A stretch of DNA of 64,000 nucleotides from Branchiostoma floridae (GCF_000003815.2 NC_049994.1:16354523-16418522); one strand, 5' to 3'; counted from the first letter of the stretch, positions 1 through 10,229 are shown. Notes: a model not told the origin generated them from the letters alone. A program made the numbers and translations.

Positions 1-961
1 GTGTCATTCCAGAAGAAAACAGCGCACACGATAGACTATGCACACATACTGATACTTCTTGTTAGATGGTGTAAACAAGAAATGAATGATTGTGCCCAAA
101 CAATGATGGGTATTAATGTTAGTGCTGATATGGAGTTTAATATAATGGAAAAAATCGAACAACAGCAAAAGACGAAATGAAAATAATTTGTTCTTTCTCT
201 GCACATGTCTGGAATGTATCTAGGGATTGGGGAAAAAGTGTCTGAAAGATTAAAATACTTGATCTTCTTTGAGATAAAAAAAACTTGATCATTATATTTT
301 GGTACCCAGTTTGAAATACAAAAGCCAAAGTTTTTGTCATATGTGATTATATTGTTTTTTGGGTCAGTAAAATTTCCTGTGCATTTTATTTAACATTTCT
401 CTATGATTGTTTCCAGTTTACTAACTAAGCGGCTTTGCCATTTTTCTTACTACTCTGTGATAATCCATTACTAATTTAGACTATTCCACATTGAACTATG
501 TCTGAGCTTTGCAAGAAGGGAAACAACGAACTAACACAGTGCAGTGAATGATAATTGAGTAAGTGATCCTAAGTAGCTAGTGACATGAACGAAGTGTGAC
601 ATTACTAGTAATACTACTAATTAGTTTTTCAACCAAGACAGCCATATAGAGCATTTTCACTATACTTCCTGTAAGCAGACAGGTGCTGACTGCCATGTTG
701 GTGTTCCTATTTGCATTTCAAGGATTTGAAGCTCAAGCTTATACATGGTACTCTACTTTGAACTAGAAGCATTATTCCAGAGAGACTTTTTTTTTATTAG
801 AGAGAGAGAAAGTCAAACAATAAGATCATTCAATGTCCGAAATGCACACTGGGAAACCAGCATGGTGGTAGACACAGTGATGAAGTCGTCAGAAAATGCT
901 CTATAAACGTAAGATCCACCGTGCAGACTAATTTGCATACTTGTGATAAAAATTTGCATAC
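1..961. other. Intron-like DNA, no gene seen
   Basis: AT-rich unique sequence downstream of the minus-strand exon at 962-1175. I see no frame with credible splice sites and no clear repeat, apart from the duplicated splice-donor segment at its right edge (932-963). It is most likely the next intron of the minus-strand gene. Confidence 0.5.
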
Positions 962-1175
962 TTGTGATCCATCCTTTGGCGTTGTGACACCCTCTTGACT
1001 GCTCTCGCGGGACAGGGAACCTTGTCTGGAGCTGGGTTTTTCACTCGGGGTCTCAACTGTCTCCCCCTCCCTGGGGATAGTGGTCTGGTCCACCGCGACC
1101 TCTGGGTCGGAGGTCACACTCACTGACAGAGAAGGTGACTCGGATTTCTCCATCGTGATTTGTGGTGAAGGGCAA
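962..1175 (-). CDS. Internal coding exon, Ser/Glu-rich protein
   Basis: Unrecognised protein. On the minus strand the exon follows a pyrimidine-containing acceptor (TGCTTCAG) and ends at a CAA|GTATGC donor. It is 214 nt: one base completing a codon plus 71 codons, so it enters in phase 2 and leaves in phase 0. The frame includes MEKSESPSLSVSVTSDPEV, then TTIPREGETVETPSEKP and SRQGSLSRESSQEGVTTPKD. This is low-complexity, acidic and Ser/Thr-rich, as in a disordered linker with possible phosphosites. Its entry phase matches the exit phase of the 50-nt exon at 2236-2285. A second frame is open only for the first part before a stop. A different donor (TCA|GTGAGT, at about 1125) lies inside the exon and could give a shorter form. 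I cannot name the family. The coding call rests on composition, splice sites and phase fit. Confidence 0.6.
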
Positions 1176-1433
1176 CTGAAGCACATTTGGAAAGGCAGTT
1201 TTTTTGTTTGACTTAGCTAAAAGCCACAACAAATAGTATAGCATTTTCAAGCACCAAGGAAATAACATGGCATGGCCTAACAACTACACAAACAATATGT
1301 CAAATAAGATTAGACATCCAGGTAATAAGACATGCCAGAAAACTGGATATAATTTTGGAAACGGTGAGATGTTTCAGGTAGCATCCACTACCTTCCTGCA
1401 AGGTGACACTTAACACAAATAGCAGACGAAGCT

Positions 1434-1731
1434 ATGTTACAATTTTGAAACCTTACATCCGTACACAAATTAAAGCGCTTACCAACAAGCTTTCGATCAG
1501 TCCTCTGATCCTTATCAAGTTGAAATGACCCAAAGCCTAAGTCACACATCCAGACCATCAACATTTCCCTCAACCGAGACGGGGGCCGATACCGACTGCC
1601 AAGCACCTTTGACCCTTTGCTGATGTCACACTTCCAGTCTGGAATTGTGACTTAGGCTTTGGTTCATTTCAACTTGAAAAGGATCAGAGGACTGATCAAA
1701 AGCTTGTTGGCAAGTTTCAAAACTGTAACAT
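1434..1731. mobile_element. Fold-back (palindromic) element
   Basis: The left arm (about 1434-1550) is nearly the reverse complement of the right arm (about 1640-1731). Both contain ATGTTACA, AACAAGCTT, GATCAGTCCTCTGATCC and CAAGTTGAAATGA. The left arm carries about 28 extra bases near 1455-1480. This looks like a long-inverted-repeat MITE. I could not define the outer ends or a target-site duplication. Confidence 0.55.
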
Positions 1732-1779
1732 AATGTTGACTACCATCACAGATGAACTTACATTCAAGCAGACAAAGCT

Positions 1780-1980
1780 TCCTACCTGTGTATGGTTCCT
1801 AGCTATGCAATGTTAAGTCCTTTGTTCTTTATCATTATTATTCATTTTCTGTGGCTAATGAGCAAGGGAGGATTTATCTGTTTATTTACCAATGCCTGTA
1901 TCTTGTGTGTTTATGTAAAATGTATATTAAAAAACAAACAAAGCTTCGTACCTGTGTGTGGTTCCTAGCTATGCGACGGT
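1780..1980. repeat. Direct repeat pair, about 156 bp apart
   Basis: The segment AAGCTTCCTACCTGTGTATG at about 1782 recurs as AAGCTTCGTACCTGTGTGTG at about 1939, followed both times by GTTCCTAGCTATGC. Read on the minus strand each copy ends CACACAG or ATACACAG before GTACG or GTAGG, a plausible donor, so these may be further decayed members of the small-exon cluster just upstream. Confidence 0.5.
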
Positions 1981-2095
1981 TCAGAGGCTGTTTGCGCAGT
2001 GCAGCATGGTGAGAAGTAAGGCAACCCAGTTCTTCAGCACTAGTGAGCGGAGCCTGCTCGGGGGGTCACAACTGTCAAGGCATCCATGGCTGTAC

Positions 2096-2137
2096 CTCTG
2101 GCGCTGGTGTCACTGCTTTTCCATCACGAGCAACAGC
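2096..2137 (-). CDS. Candidate 42-nt microexon (AVARDGKAVTPAPE)
   Basis: Minus strand: acceptor TTCTTCTGCTGCAG, 14 codons reading AVARDGKAVTPAPE, donor GAG|GTACAG. Only the phase 0 frame is open. It resembles its neighbours at 2236-2285 and 2412-2450 in length, splice sites and the R/H-D-x-E/K-x-A core. The intron start that follows (GTACAGCCATGGATGCC) is also shared with 2236-2285, which indicates duplication of an exon plus its flanks. Phase 0 out does not fit the 962-1175 exon (phase 2 in), so it may be a mutually exclusive or dead copy. Confidence 0.4.
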
Positions 2138-2235
2138 CTGCAGCAGAAGAAAATAAGTACTTTTTTTAGCAAAACAACAAAGTCTATGATTGCATGTTTT
2201 GTAGATCACCACTGCAAAGGCATCCAATGTTGTAC

Positions 2236-2285
2236 CTGTCCTCATCAGTCCTTGGTTTTGCTGCCTCCCTGTCATGAGGAAGGGC
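2236..2285 (-). CDS. Candidate 50-nt microexon (ALPHDREAAKPRTDED)
   Basis: Minus strand: acceptor TTTTCTTAACTTGCAG, frame ALPHDREAAKPRTDED plus two bases AG, donor ACAG|GTACAAC. It enters in phase 0 and leaves with two bases of a codon, exactly what the exon at 962-1175 needs (AG + T makes Ser). Sequence resemblance to the two neighbouring small exons suggests tandem exon duplication. Function unknown. Confidence 0.45.
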
Positions 2286-2411
2286 CTGCAAGTTAAGAAA
2301 AGTAACTTTTAACTACACATGTACATGTAAGCGTTACTGGAAGAATAAAAGTCTGCTATCATAATGCTCTGTGGTTCAAGGCTGTGAGGGTATCCACATG
2401 CATAGTTGTAC

Positions 2412-2450
2412 CTCAGTCCCTGCTTTGGCTGGTTCCCAATCACGAGAAGT
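2412..2450 (-). CDS. Candidate 39-nt microexon (TSRDWEPAKAGTE)
   Basis: Minus strand: acceptor TGTACTTACCCTTGCAG, 13 codons TSRDWEPAKAGTE, donor GAG|GTACAAC. Phase 0 in and out, so it can follow the 12-codon exon at 3070-3105 and precede 2236-2285 without breaking the frame. It shares the (R)D-x-E-x-A-K pattern with the two microexons downstream. Confidence 0.45.
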
Positions 2451-2689
2451 CTGCAAGGGTAAGTACAAAATGCAGCTTGACAAGAAGAGCAGTAAAGCCT
2501 TTGACTAAACATAAAGTTATGATACTCAACCGCAAACAGAACCACAGAAACACGTAAAATCAAAACCTTTTTGGCAAAGGCAATGGATAAAATGTAGCTC
2601 AATCAGTATAGCCTGGGTACTCTGTCTACTAGATAAAACTCAATTCAGCATCATAAACCAGATATCGCTTTGAGATGAGAGTATTAGAC

Positions 2690-3010
2690 AAATGACGACA
2701 CTTTGACGTCAATACCTCAACCCCCCTCTATGACGCAGCTGCTACTCTACCGAAAACCTATTACCAACCATGAAGCGGCTGGAAAGCCCAATTTATTCCT
2801 CCTTAACGGAGTTAGAAATGAAAACTCCTGCAAAGTGCACGTTTAACTTTCCAGGTCATCCCCTTCGAGAGCAAATCGCGCCGAAAACGACGGCATTTTG
2901 ACGTCAGGAATTCGCTGAAGTGTAACCGTCGTGATCGGACGGAGTCCATTAACAACAAGCTATTACACACTTAAACACACACTTCATAGCGGTTAACGTC
3001 ACAGACACAG
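2690..3010. promoter_or_regulatory. CpG-containing unique block with two CRE motifs
   Basis: Unlike its AT-rich surroundings this stretch is unique and CpG-containing. It carries two perfect TGACGTCA motifs (2704-2711 and 2899-2906). It lies just downstream (minus strand) of the ATG exon at 3070-3105. Candidate intronic regulatory element or alternative promoter. TGACGTCA is the known CREB/ATF site; function here is inference. Confidence 0.35.
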
Positions 3011-3069
3011 AGGAGACTGTGAGCAAGTACAAATGACAAAAGTCGTAGGACTGTCATATTATTACTTAC

Positions 3070-3105
3070 AGGCATCTCCAGTTCACTTCTTTGGTTTTCT
3101 GACAT
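3070..3105 (-). CDS. Candidate first coding exon (MSENQRSELEMP)
   Basis: Minus strand: AAA ATG TCA GAA ... ATG CCT | GTAAGTAAT. Twelve codons, MSENQRSELEMP, run into a near-perfect donor, leaving phase 0, which fits the microexons downstream. The ATG has A at -3. An alternative reading is an internal exon, since a CAG at 3101-3099 could serve as an acceptor, though the upstream tract is poor in pyrimidines. No protein family is recognised. Upstream (3.2-4.3 kb) is a repeat and tandem array, then a GC-rich block at 4262-4400 that might hold the start of transcription. Confidence 0.45.
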
Positions 3106-3196
3106 TTTAAAGTAGATATCTAGCAAGAGGTGAAGTCCATAATATCATAATTCTTACATACTCTAGATACTCTAGATATTCATTGTTCATACAAAA

Positions 3197-3366
3197 AAAA
3201 AACGTATTTAGGGATATAAAGTCGACGGACGTCGGTTTAAAATCGGAACATTTTGAAAATATTGCAAATTTGAAACCACAGTCAGCAGACTTAATACTGC
3301 TAAAATTTAAAATGTGTTATTTTTTAAAGACAACGGATAAAGGTCACCCCACGGATAAGCGTTACA
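3197..3366. mobile_element. Decayed 'TAACACTAGTTCACC' MITE copy
   Basis: Contains the internal landmarks of the element at 6807-7026: TTTAGGGATAT, a TTTGAAACCAC block, and a final AACGGATAAAGGTCACCCC half. The left terminus is replaced by a run of A. Partial, diverged copy. Confidence 0.5.
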
Positions 3367-3499
3367 ACCCTTGCAAGACAGCCGATGAAAAAAGGTTATA
3401 CCTTCTATATTTTCCACAACCATCCAATTGCTATGGATACATACTTTGTTTACATCAGCTAATTACAACCATACAAAAATGTACTCTTACTAGATATTT

Positions 3500-4275
3500 T
3501 GGTTTGGAAAGGTAAATGAATCCTCCAATACCACAATTTACACATCAATCCAAGGAGATTAACCACACTCAGCTAAAACAAAAGCCACATCATTGGTATT
3601 TTCCACACTAAACATTAAAAAAAATACCTTTATCATACTTCTTAGTAACTATATAAACATATTCTAGATATTTGAGTTTACTAAGCGCAAAACCTAATGG
3701 CTTTCAATGCCACAATTCAGACATCAATGCAAGAAGTCGAACCACACTCGGCTAAAACAAAAGCCACATCATCGGTATTTTCCACACTTAACATTTTTAC
3801 ATACTCTAAATATTTTGCTTTAAAAAAGTATGTTAATCCTCCAATGCCACAATTCACACATCAATTCAAGAAGACGAACCACACTCAGCTAAAACAAAAG
3901 CCACATCATCGGTATTTACCAGACTTAACAGTCACATATTCTTATATCCACATCCAGTATTTTCAATACATCTTCTGTACAAAAATGTATTTAATTACCA
4001 TACTCTAGATATTAAAGCTTTCAATGCCACAATATGCACATTGATGCAAGAAGACTATACCTACAAAAACAAGGCCTACAATGTACATTATCAAGTGTTT
4101 TTTGCACTAAACATTAGAAAAAAACACTTTATCATACTGATTATTATATAAAACATATTCTAGATATTTCAGTTTACTAGATAGGTGCAAAACGTAATGG
4201 CTTTCAATGCCACAATTCAACAGACGAACCACACTCAGCTAAAACAAAAGCCACATCATCGGTATTTTCCGCACC
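3500..4275. repeat. Tandem array, irregular units of about 110-185 bp
   Basis: At least five diverged units share CACACTCAGCTAAAACAAAA, then GCCACATCAT(C/T)GGTATTT and a TTCAATGCCACAATTCA block (for example near 3543, 3702, 3840, 4020 and 4200). The last unit ends where the GC-rich block starts. No coding potential seen. Confidence 0.7.
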
Positions 4276-4460
4276 GACCCTCTCAGCCGCCTGGTTGCTT
4301 ATGTAAGCCCCGATGACGTCAAAGCTGTCAGTGCGTGAGAGACGAGCGCATCTCCCAATCTCCCGAGGACCGGGTCATATGCAGGTCGTGATTCGGAATA
4401 TGAATGAAATATCCTCCCCCCAATTTTTTATGTTGGACCTGACGTCAGGGCTGGCGTAAT
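4262..4460. promoter_or_regulatory. GC-rich block with two TGACGTCA motifs, possible promoter
   Basis: A CpG-containing stretch after the AT-rich array. It has TGACGTCA at 4314-4321 and again at 4440-4447 within a short palindrome (CCTGACGTCAGG). It lies 1.2 kb upstream of the minus-strand ATG exon at 3070-3105, so a minus-strand promoter or 5'-UTR exon is the natural guess. No TATA or initiator motif is convincing. Confidence 0.35.
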
Positions 4461-4539
4461 ATATCCACGGGGCATGTCCCCGCTTCCAAAAATGGAGCCA
4501 GAAAAGTGATCTCCATAGCAGGGGAATAACTGGAATAGC

Positions 4540-4985
4540 AGGAGGGAGCCATTGCCTGACTGTACAAGGGGCAAATTACACTGGCCCTGCAAACATGATC
4601 CATCAAACCACAAACACTTTGTATACAAAAACATTAAAACATCAAATTTCTATTCATTTTTTCTTCTTTTTTCTAACTCTAGCTTGTATCATAATTAAAC
4701 AAAATGCTTATATCCTTAGCTTGTTAAGCTTAAACTTGTACAATACAACCATTGCCTGGCAGGACAAGGGGCAAATTGCACTGGCCCTGCCAACATGATC
4801 AATCAAACCACAAACGTTTCATATACAAAGCAGAAAACCTGCCATATCTGTATATCATTTCTTGTTTAAAAATCTAGCTTGCATCCTATGTAAAAATTAT
4901 CTGAATCTGGTCTAGTCTGGAAGGGCCAAATTACTTGGCCCTGCAAATATGATCAATCAATCAAACTATAAACATTTCTGTATAC
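4540..4985. repeat. Three-copy tandem repeat, about 170-205 bp
   Basis: The block CATTGCCTG(A/G)C..ACAAGGGGCAAATT..ACTGGCCCTGC.AACATGATC.ATCAAACCACAAAC occurs near 4550 and 4752, with a more diverged copy near 4920. It is intronic or intergenic minisatellite-like sequence. Confidence 0.65.
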
Positions 4986-6187
4986 TGTATACGAAACATA
5001 CATATAAAAAAATATTTGTATGGTTGTGATCTATTTAATATTTATTTTGTATCATATGCTTAGCCTAATATCCTCGTTAAGGGTGAAAATCGTACAGCAA
5101 TGAAATTGTAAAATGCAGTGAAACAGAAACCCCCTTCGAAGAATGTAAACAAGGTCTGGAATAAGACACCACTTTCAGCGAGCTGTGAACATCAACTGAG
5201 CAAACCGCTGTGTGTGCTTCACACGGACGTGATAACGACGACGCGAGAACTAACCCTCAGAAACCAAAACAAAAACAGTTATCATGTAACAAGTATCCAA
5301 GACAAATGAATAGTAGAACAAGCTACAGTTTTTGATAAAAGTGTTGTGGTGAAAAATAACAATCATTCAAATCAAAGAGGATAAGTCTATGCTTTCAAGC
5401 ATACAAAAAAACAACAGATGATGCAATGTCATAAAAAAAGTGGCAGGAATAGACTGGTTATCGGCAAGTTTATTTTCACAGAAATACTTGAAGCCAAAAT
5501 GCAAAATTGCAAGCCCATACAATGAAACGAATCTAGTTCTGATATTACATAAAACTTTAGTTATAACATTACATTATTTAGCTTGATTGTGGCACACAGA
5601 TTGCCTGTAGCAATTTCATAAACGAGAAGAACTTGATTATAAGTATAGGGAAACAATTGGGTAATACTATATATTGCAACGATAGACTGAATTACTAGCA
5701 TGACATCATGAACTCAGTGAGGCATTCCTTGCGGTAATTATAGCTCAGGTCTTTTCCAAATGAATAGCGCAGCAGACAGCCATTGCCAAGGTCAAATCCA
5801 ACTGCGGAGGGTAACTTAAGAAGGTGCTGTTGTATAAGTAGCAAGGTCAAGTGCATGACTGTGGGAACGTCCCCTTATTCTGCCATGGTCAGCATTGGAT
5901 ACGTCTATCCTTGGTCGTCAAACTATGTTTGTCAGGATACTGTATATCTTGATATGTTCCCAGTTTTTTTTAGTAATCTCTCCACTACAAATTCATTACA
6001 GCACATCATTAATGTATTACCAATACAAAATTGTTGCAACAACTTCCCTAGGCCTCCTACTATGAACTTAAATCCCCACAAATATCAACAAGTCTACAGT
6101 TACTTAAGTTTATAGGTTGACAATATTTTTAACAGTTACTGGAAAAGCTAAATGAGTGACTGTGACATAACAAATACATGTACTAAC
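4986..6187. other. Unique AT-rich DNA, nothing firm
   Basis: I see no repeat family and no convincing exon. The segment 5118-5306 is an open plus-strand frame with some CpG, but it lacks clear splice sites and resembles nothing I know. Confidence 0.4.
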
Positions 6188-6214
6188 CTGCCATTGAAGA
6201 AGTTTAATTTTGAA
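6188..6214 (-). CDS. Candidate 27-nt microexon (FKIKLLQWQ)
   Basis: Minus strand: a strong acceptor (TCTGTTATTTTTGTTGCAG), nine codons FKIKLLQWQ, donor CAG|GTTAGT. Phase 0 on both sides. So short an exon can occur by chance, and this rests only on the quality of the two sites. Confidence 0.25.
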
Positions 6215-6390
6215 CTGCAACAAAAATAACAGACTGAAATTCTTGTTGTCAGATGGTAAAAATAACCCTCCTCCCTCATGACCTCAATGAAAAGTGACCT
6301 ACAGGCCATTGTTAGCTTGTTATGAATAAGCAAATTTCAATAGCTACATGAATCTACATGATCTAAAAGGCTATGGGACTACTACTACTA

Positions 6391-6564
6391 CAGTAGAAGC
6401 CGCTTAATTGCACGGCCTATTTGCCAGTGGATTTGGTGAAATTATCCGGCTGGTGCAATGATGCGAAGTTATCTAGCTGGACAGCACCGGTTTGGGATTT
6501 GGGGATTCCGTGCAGTTAATAGAAGTGTGCGTTAATCCGATGTGCAATTAACTGGCTTCCACTG
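6391..6564. mobile_element. 174-bp MITE, CAGTAGAAGCC termini, TA target
   Basis: Starts CAGTAGAAGCCGCTTAATTG and ends with the inverted form GGCTTCCACTG. It is flanked by TA on both sides (6389-6390, 6565-6566). The same element, also exactly 174 bp, lies at 23071-23244 and 41641-41814. TA targets and CAGT termini fit non-autonomous Tc1/mariner/pogo-type elements. Confidence 0.8.
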
Positions 6565-6806
6565 TACTACTACATGAATCTACCACTCAAAAATCATGAC
6601 CAAAGCGTGTACAGAACACGAGGTATGAAAAGCAAAAGTTCCACTGCGATATCAGAGAAAGCTGCAAGGAGGCCCATTTTCAAACTTCTTTACTTGAAGA
6701 TCTCTACTTAGACAAACTCTACCCTCCTATCAAATATCATACTAATATGCATCCTTCAGCTACAGCTTCTCCAGCCAGGATGGAAACATACACAGGCACC
6801 CAAAAG

Positions 6807-7026
6807 TAACACTAGTTTGACCTTTATCCGTGGGGTAACCTATATCTGTTGTTGTTTAAAAACAGGATATTTAGGGATATCAAACCTACAGACGGTGGTT
6901 TCAAACTGCAATATTTTGAAAACTTGAAGTTTGAAACCACTGTCCGCCAACTTGACATCCTGACTTGGTCCGTTTTTAAAAACAACGGATATAGGTTACC
7001 CCGCAGATTAAGGTGAACTAGTGTTA
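6807..7026. mobile_element. 220-bp palindromic MITE (TAACACTAGTT termini)
   Basis: Inverted ends TAACACTAGTT.GACC / GGTGAACTAGTGTTA. They are followed inward by a second inverted block, ATCCGTGGGGTAACCTATAT against ATATAGGTTACCCCGC. Related copies: 30570-30787 (218 bp) and a partial one at 3197-3366. Superfamily not clear. Confidence 0.75.
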
Positions 7027-7476
7027 AACATTAAATGACCTTCTTGGCAAAGGTACCAAAGGTTCAAACAGGCAACAGTTAGTCTTATATTTGTATACCG
7101 GTATGTCACTTTTACCTGGTATCATATTTTGGACATAAAAATACATTCCTATTATTAATATGATACTGGTATGATAATAACATCATCTTATTAATTGCAG
7201 CCAATGTTGATTTTTGCGGCTTTATTATTTCTTCATTCTGCACGGCTAGACCAATATATAATATTGGACAGGTATCTTGTTTGTTTGTTTTTTGAGAAAT
7301 GAAGATTCCATACTGTTATTCCCAAATGTACCCACAAGGCATTGAAATTGATTAAATCAGGTAGAAAAACAAAGCGTAAGTCTTAGAGTTTTTCTATTAC
7401 CCTTGATAACTTTGAAAAGCTCTAAAGTTTTGCTTGCTCAGGTCTCTAACTTTTGCATAAAACATACACATACTAG
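7027..7476. other. Unique AT-rich DNA
   Basis: No gene, repeat family or regulatory motif that I can support. Confidence 0.45.
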
Positions 7477-7477
7477 T

Positions 7478-7521
7478 ATGTATATATATATATATATACC
7501 CTGCGTATATATATACCCTGC

Positions 7522-7575
<54 letters not shown>
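7478..7575. repeat. (TA)n microsatellite with CCCTGCG interruptions
   Basis: Nearly pure TA dinucleotides, interrupted twice by CCCTGCG. Simple sequence repeat. Confidence 0.95.
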
Positions 7576-7579
<4 letters not shown>

Positions 7580-7819
7580 ACCTTATGTATATCTACGAAC
7601 AATGTTAAATATCTTGAAGTCAGGCCAAACAGTTTAATACTCTCCCCTTGCTCACATTTCAAAACCCCCACATCCATAGAAGAAGTCAATCTGCATCCAT
7701 GACAAATAAGGTAAAAGCAAAATATTTTCAACTTAGAGAAGATCATGATGATTTTCTGTTGTAACGTTAAGCTTACCAATATTCCTGCCTTTAAACAGAC
7801 ACAAACAGACACAAAGAAA

Positions 7820-8260
7820 TATGAGTAGCAAAACAGACATTCTGCCAGTGCATACTGTCACCCAATCACAACATGCTAACAGTTCTGTCCATTCACATAA
7901 TGCATACAAAATACAAAGCAAAATGATCAGACAATTTTGTGGTATAAAATTTAACTCATAGAGACATGATTAATAAGTCCCTAGGCTTGTTATGGTTAAC
8001 TTAAATACTGGTAAGATTTTCACATAGCAAAACAGACATTCTGCCAGTAGTGTCAGTGAGTCGGTCACCCCATCACAACATGCTAACAGTTCTGTCCATT
8101 CACAGCATACATTCAAAATGATCAGACAATCCTGTGTGGTCACATTTAACTCATAGAGATATGATTATGCAATCTTTGGGCTTGTTATGGTTAAGCAATG
8201 GTAAGATTTTCACACGTTCTCAAAGTGTACCTACCTCGACCAAGGCCTGCCAGTGTATGC
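7820..8260. repeat. Two- to three-copy tandem duplication, about 200 bp
   Basis: GTAGCAAAACAGACATTCTG followed by CCAGT(G/A) and ATCACAACATGCTAACAGTT occurs at 7828 and 8026. The following CAAAATGATCAGACAAT and 'catttaactcatagaga.atgatta' blocks also repeat. The right-hand portion (8198-8260) is a degenerate third copy. Its minus strand has a good donor (GAG|GTAGGT at about 8230). Confidence 0.65.
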
Positions 8261-9415
8261 AGTGTCACAGGCAATTCTTGTGGCCCTGTGAATCACGTTT
8301 GTGTTCCACCGGGGTTACCCCCTAAATATAGTTCCCCTGTCCTTACAAGGTTATGTAACACTAGCACAACATTTGTCCCCACAGATTACAGTTCCACGTA
8401 ACCAGGCACCCCAGGACAGCTCAGAAGTTTCTGATGTCCCAAATAAATGGGGTTTGCTTCGGGTACAGCAATGTTTTCGGTCATTGGAGACGTCCGAAAG
8501 GCAAAGATAACCATGTATGTGCCATTACGTTGCTTTCCTATGCATCGTAGCATCGCAGGGTATCTTTGAAGTACTAGATCATAGGAATGAATTATGTTTC
8601 CTGTTTCAGATTGCACAACATTTTCAAGTCACTGGATATGGTAAGGAAAAAGAGACGAACACTTCAAACCTTAAATTACTGCTCCTGAGGCCAGGCTGAT
8701 TTAATTATATGGATTACATCCCTGTGGGGCTGACGTCAGAGTTGCGTTGCGCGGTAGAGGGCAAAAAATGGGAAGACGATTTGGGTGTGACTTAAAATCC
8801 TTGAAAATCCTTCTTTTCCTTGAAAATTTTTGCCCAATCTGGAGACTTTTTGAGTTAGAAGAGACAGGTAGGGTCTAAGCTTTCCTGTTTGGGTCAAAAT
8901 TTGTTCAGTTCAGCAGTTCAGCTGGTGTAAGGACAGGTTTTAGTTATAGGGTGCTACTGGTTGTATCAGGAGGGAAAATGGGTCAAAGGTGAGGTTTCTT
9001 TCATAGAGCGAGCTTTTCTCCGAGAATGAGCCAAACAACCCTCTGTTTTCTTTGAATGCTTATAAACTAGACCCAAGTATCTTTCTGGTGGAGAAGAATT
9101 TTAAAGATTGAACTATGGGTTAGTACTTTTTTGAAGCCTTCATTCAGTGTATTTAAACATGCTTGTCAATGGGCAGCCCTAACTTCGATGTCTGACCTGT
9201 GCGCATCAATTTTTGCCCGTTGAGAAAAGGAAAGTTTTCAACCATACAGCTTATTGAATATTGTACAAAAGCAACTGCAAAATAAGCAAATATATGCCGT
9301 AGATGGTAAAAAAATATCAGAAACCGTATACAAATGTCATCGAATACCAAAGTAAATTGTAAGGTCAAAGAAGGAGTGTCAAAAGAGCAAAAATGAAGAA
9401 CTGTTCAGCCTTCAC
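8261..9415. other. Unique DNA, one TGACGTCA motif
   Basis: No gene or repeat recognised. TGACGTCA at 8731-8738 sits in a short CpG-containing stretch (GTTGCGTTGCGCGG). The rest is AT-rich. Confidence 0.4.
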
Positions 9416-9420
9416 ACTAC

Positions 9421-9832
9421 CAAAAATGCTTTTTCTTGTTTATCTTGTTTGGCTTCCTCACAGAAAATTTGTCTTCCAGGAAGAAAATTATTCTCTCCAA
9501 GATATGTTAGAAAAATGTGCTTGTCCATGGGGCAAGCAAATTTTTTCTTGTTGAGTTTTTGAGAAAATTTGAGGTTTGTTTTCTTGTATTTCTCAAAATG
9601 CCTTTTCTTGTTTATCTTGTTTTGCTTCCTCACAGAAAATTTGTCTTCCAGGAAGAAAATTATTGTCTCCAAGAAATGTTAGAAAAATGTGCTTGTCCAT
9701 GGGGCAAGCAAATTTTTTCTTGTTGAGTTTTTGAGAAAATTTGAGATTTGTTTTCTTGTATTTCTCAAAATGCCTTTTCTTGTTTATCTTGTTTTGCTTC
9801 CTCACAGAAAATTTATCTTCCTGGAAGGAAAA
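9421..9832. repeat. 172-bp tandem repeat, 2.3 copies
   Basis: Units start at about 9429, 9601 and 9773, giving a regular 172-bp period. Each has TCTTGTTT, then GCTTCCTCACAGAAAATTT and CTTGTCCATGGGGCAAGCAA (an imperfect palindrome). Copies 1 and 2 are nearly identical, so the expansion is recent. Long open frames here are by-products of the repeat. Confidence 0.85.
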
Positions 9833-9901
9833 AATTCTTGCATTTCTTAAGAGTTGAATCTGGTTAGAAAAAAGCAAGAATTTCTAGAATTATTTTCTTC
9901 T

Positions 9902-10229
9902 ATTCATGTCCCTCAGATCACGGCATAGTTTCGAGTCATATGAGACTTCTTGGAACCAGAGATAAATCATTTTTGGTAGTGCAAATCCTGACTACTTAGA
10001 TTTCATAACGAAGGCAACTTCTTTTAGGGGGACAAACTTTTTTTATTTGCATGCTTGCATCAATTTTGGGTTCACGGAGGATGTCATCCATATAATCAAG
10101 TCCACATGGCCTATTTCTTCACATGAGGACGTATATCTTAGCTACCACATCAAAGAAACTGGAAAATTCATGTTCCTCAGATCACGGCATAGTTTCGAGT
10201 CATATGAGACTTCTTGGAACCAGAGATAA
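9902..10229. repeat. About 60-bp near-perfect direct repeat
   Basis: The block from TCAGATCACGGCATAGTTTC to TCTTGGAACCAGAGATAA occurs at about 9906-9967 and again at about 10168-10229, with a preceding TCATGT(C/T)CC. Near identity over about 60 bp shows a recent duplication. Content between the copies is unique. Confidence 0.85.

Noticed and set aside
7733-7812. 12-nt microexon at about 7772-7783 (minus)
   Set aside because: A decent acceptor and donor exist, but so short an exon inside a duplicated, AT-rich region is likely chance.
9412-9877. Lys-rich minus-strand frames
   Set aside because: Generated by the 172-bp tandem repeat; identical peptides recur per unit.
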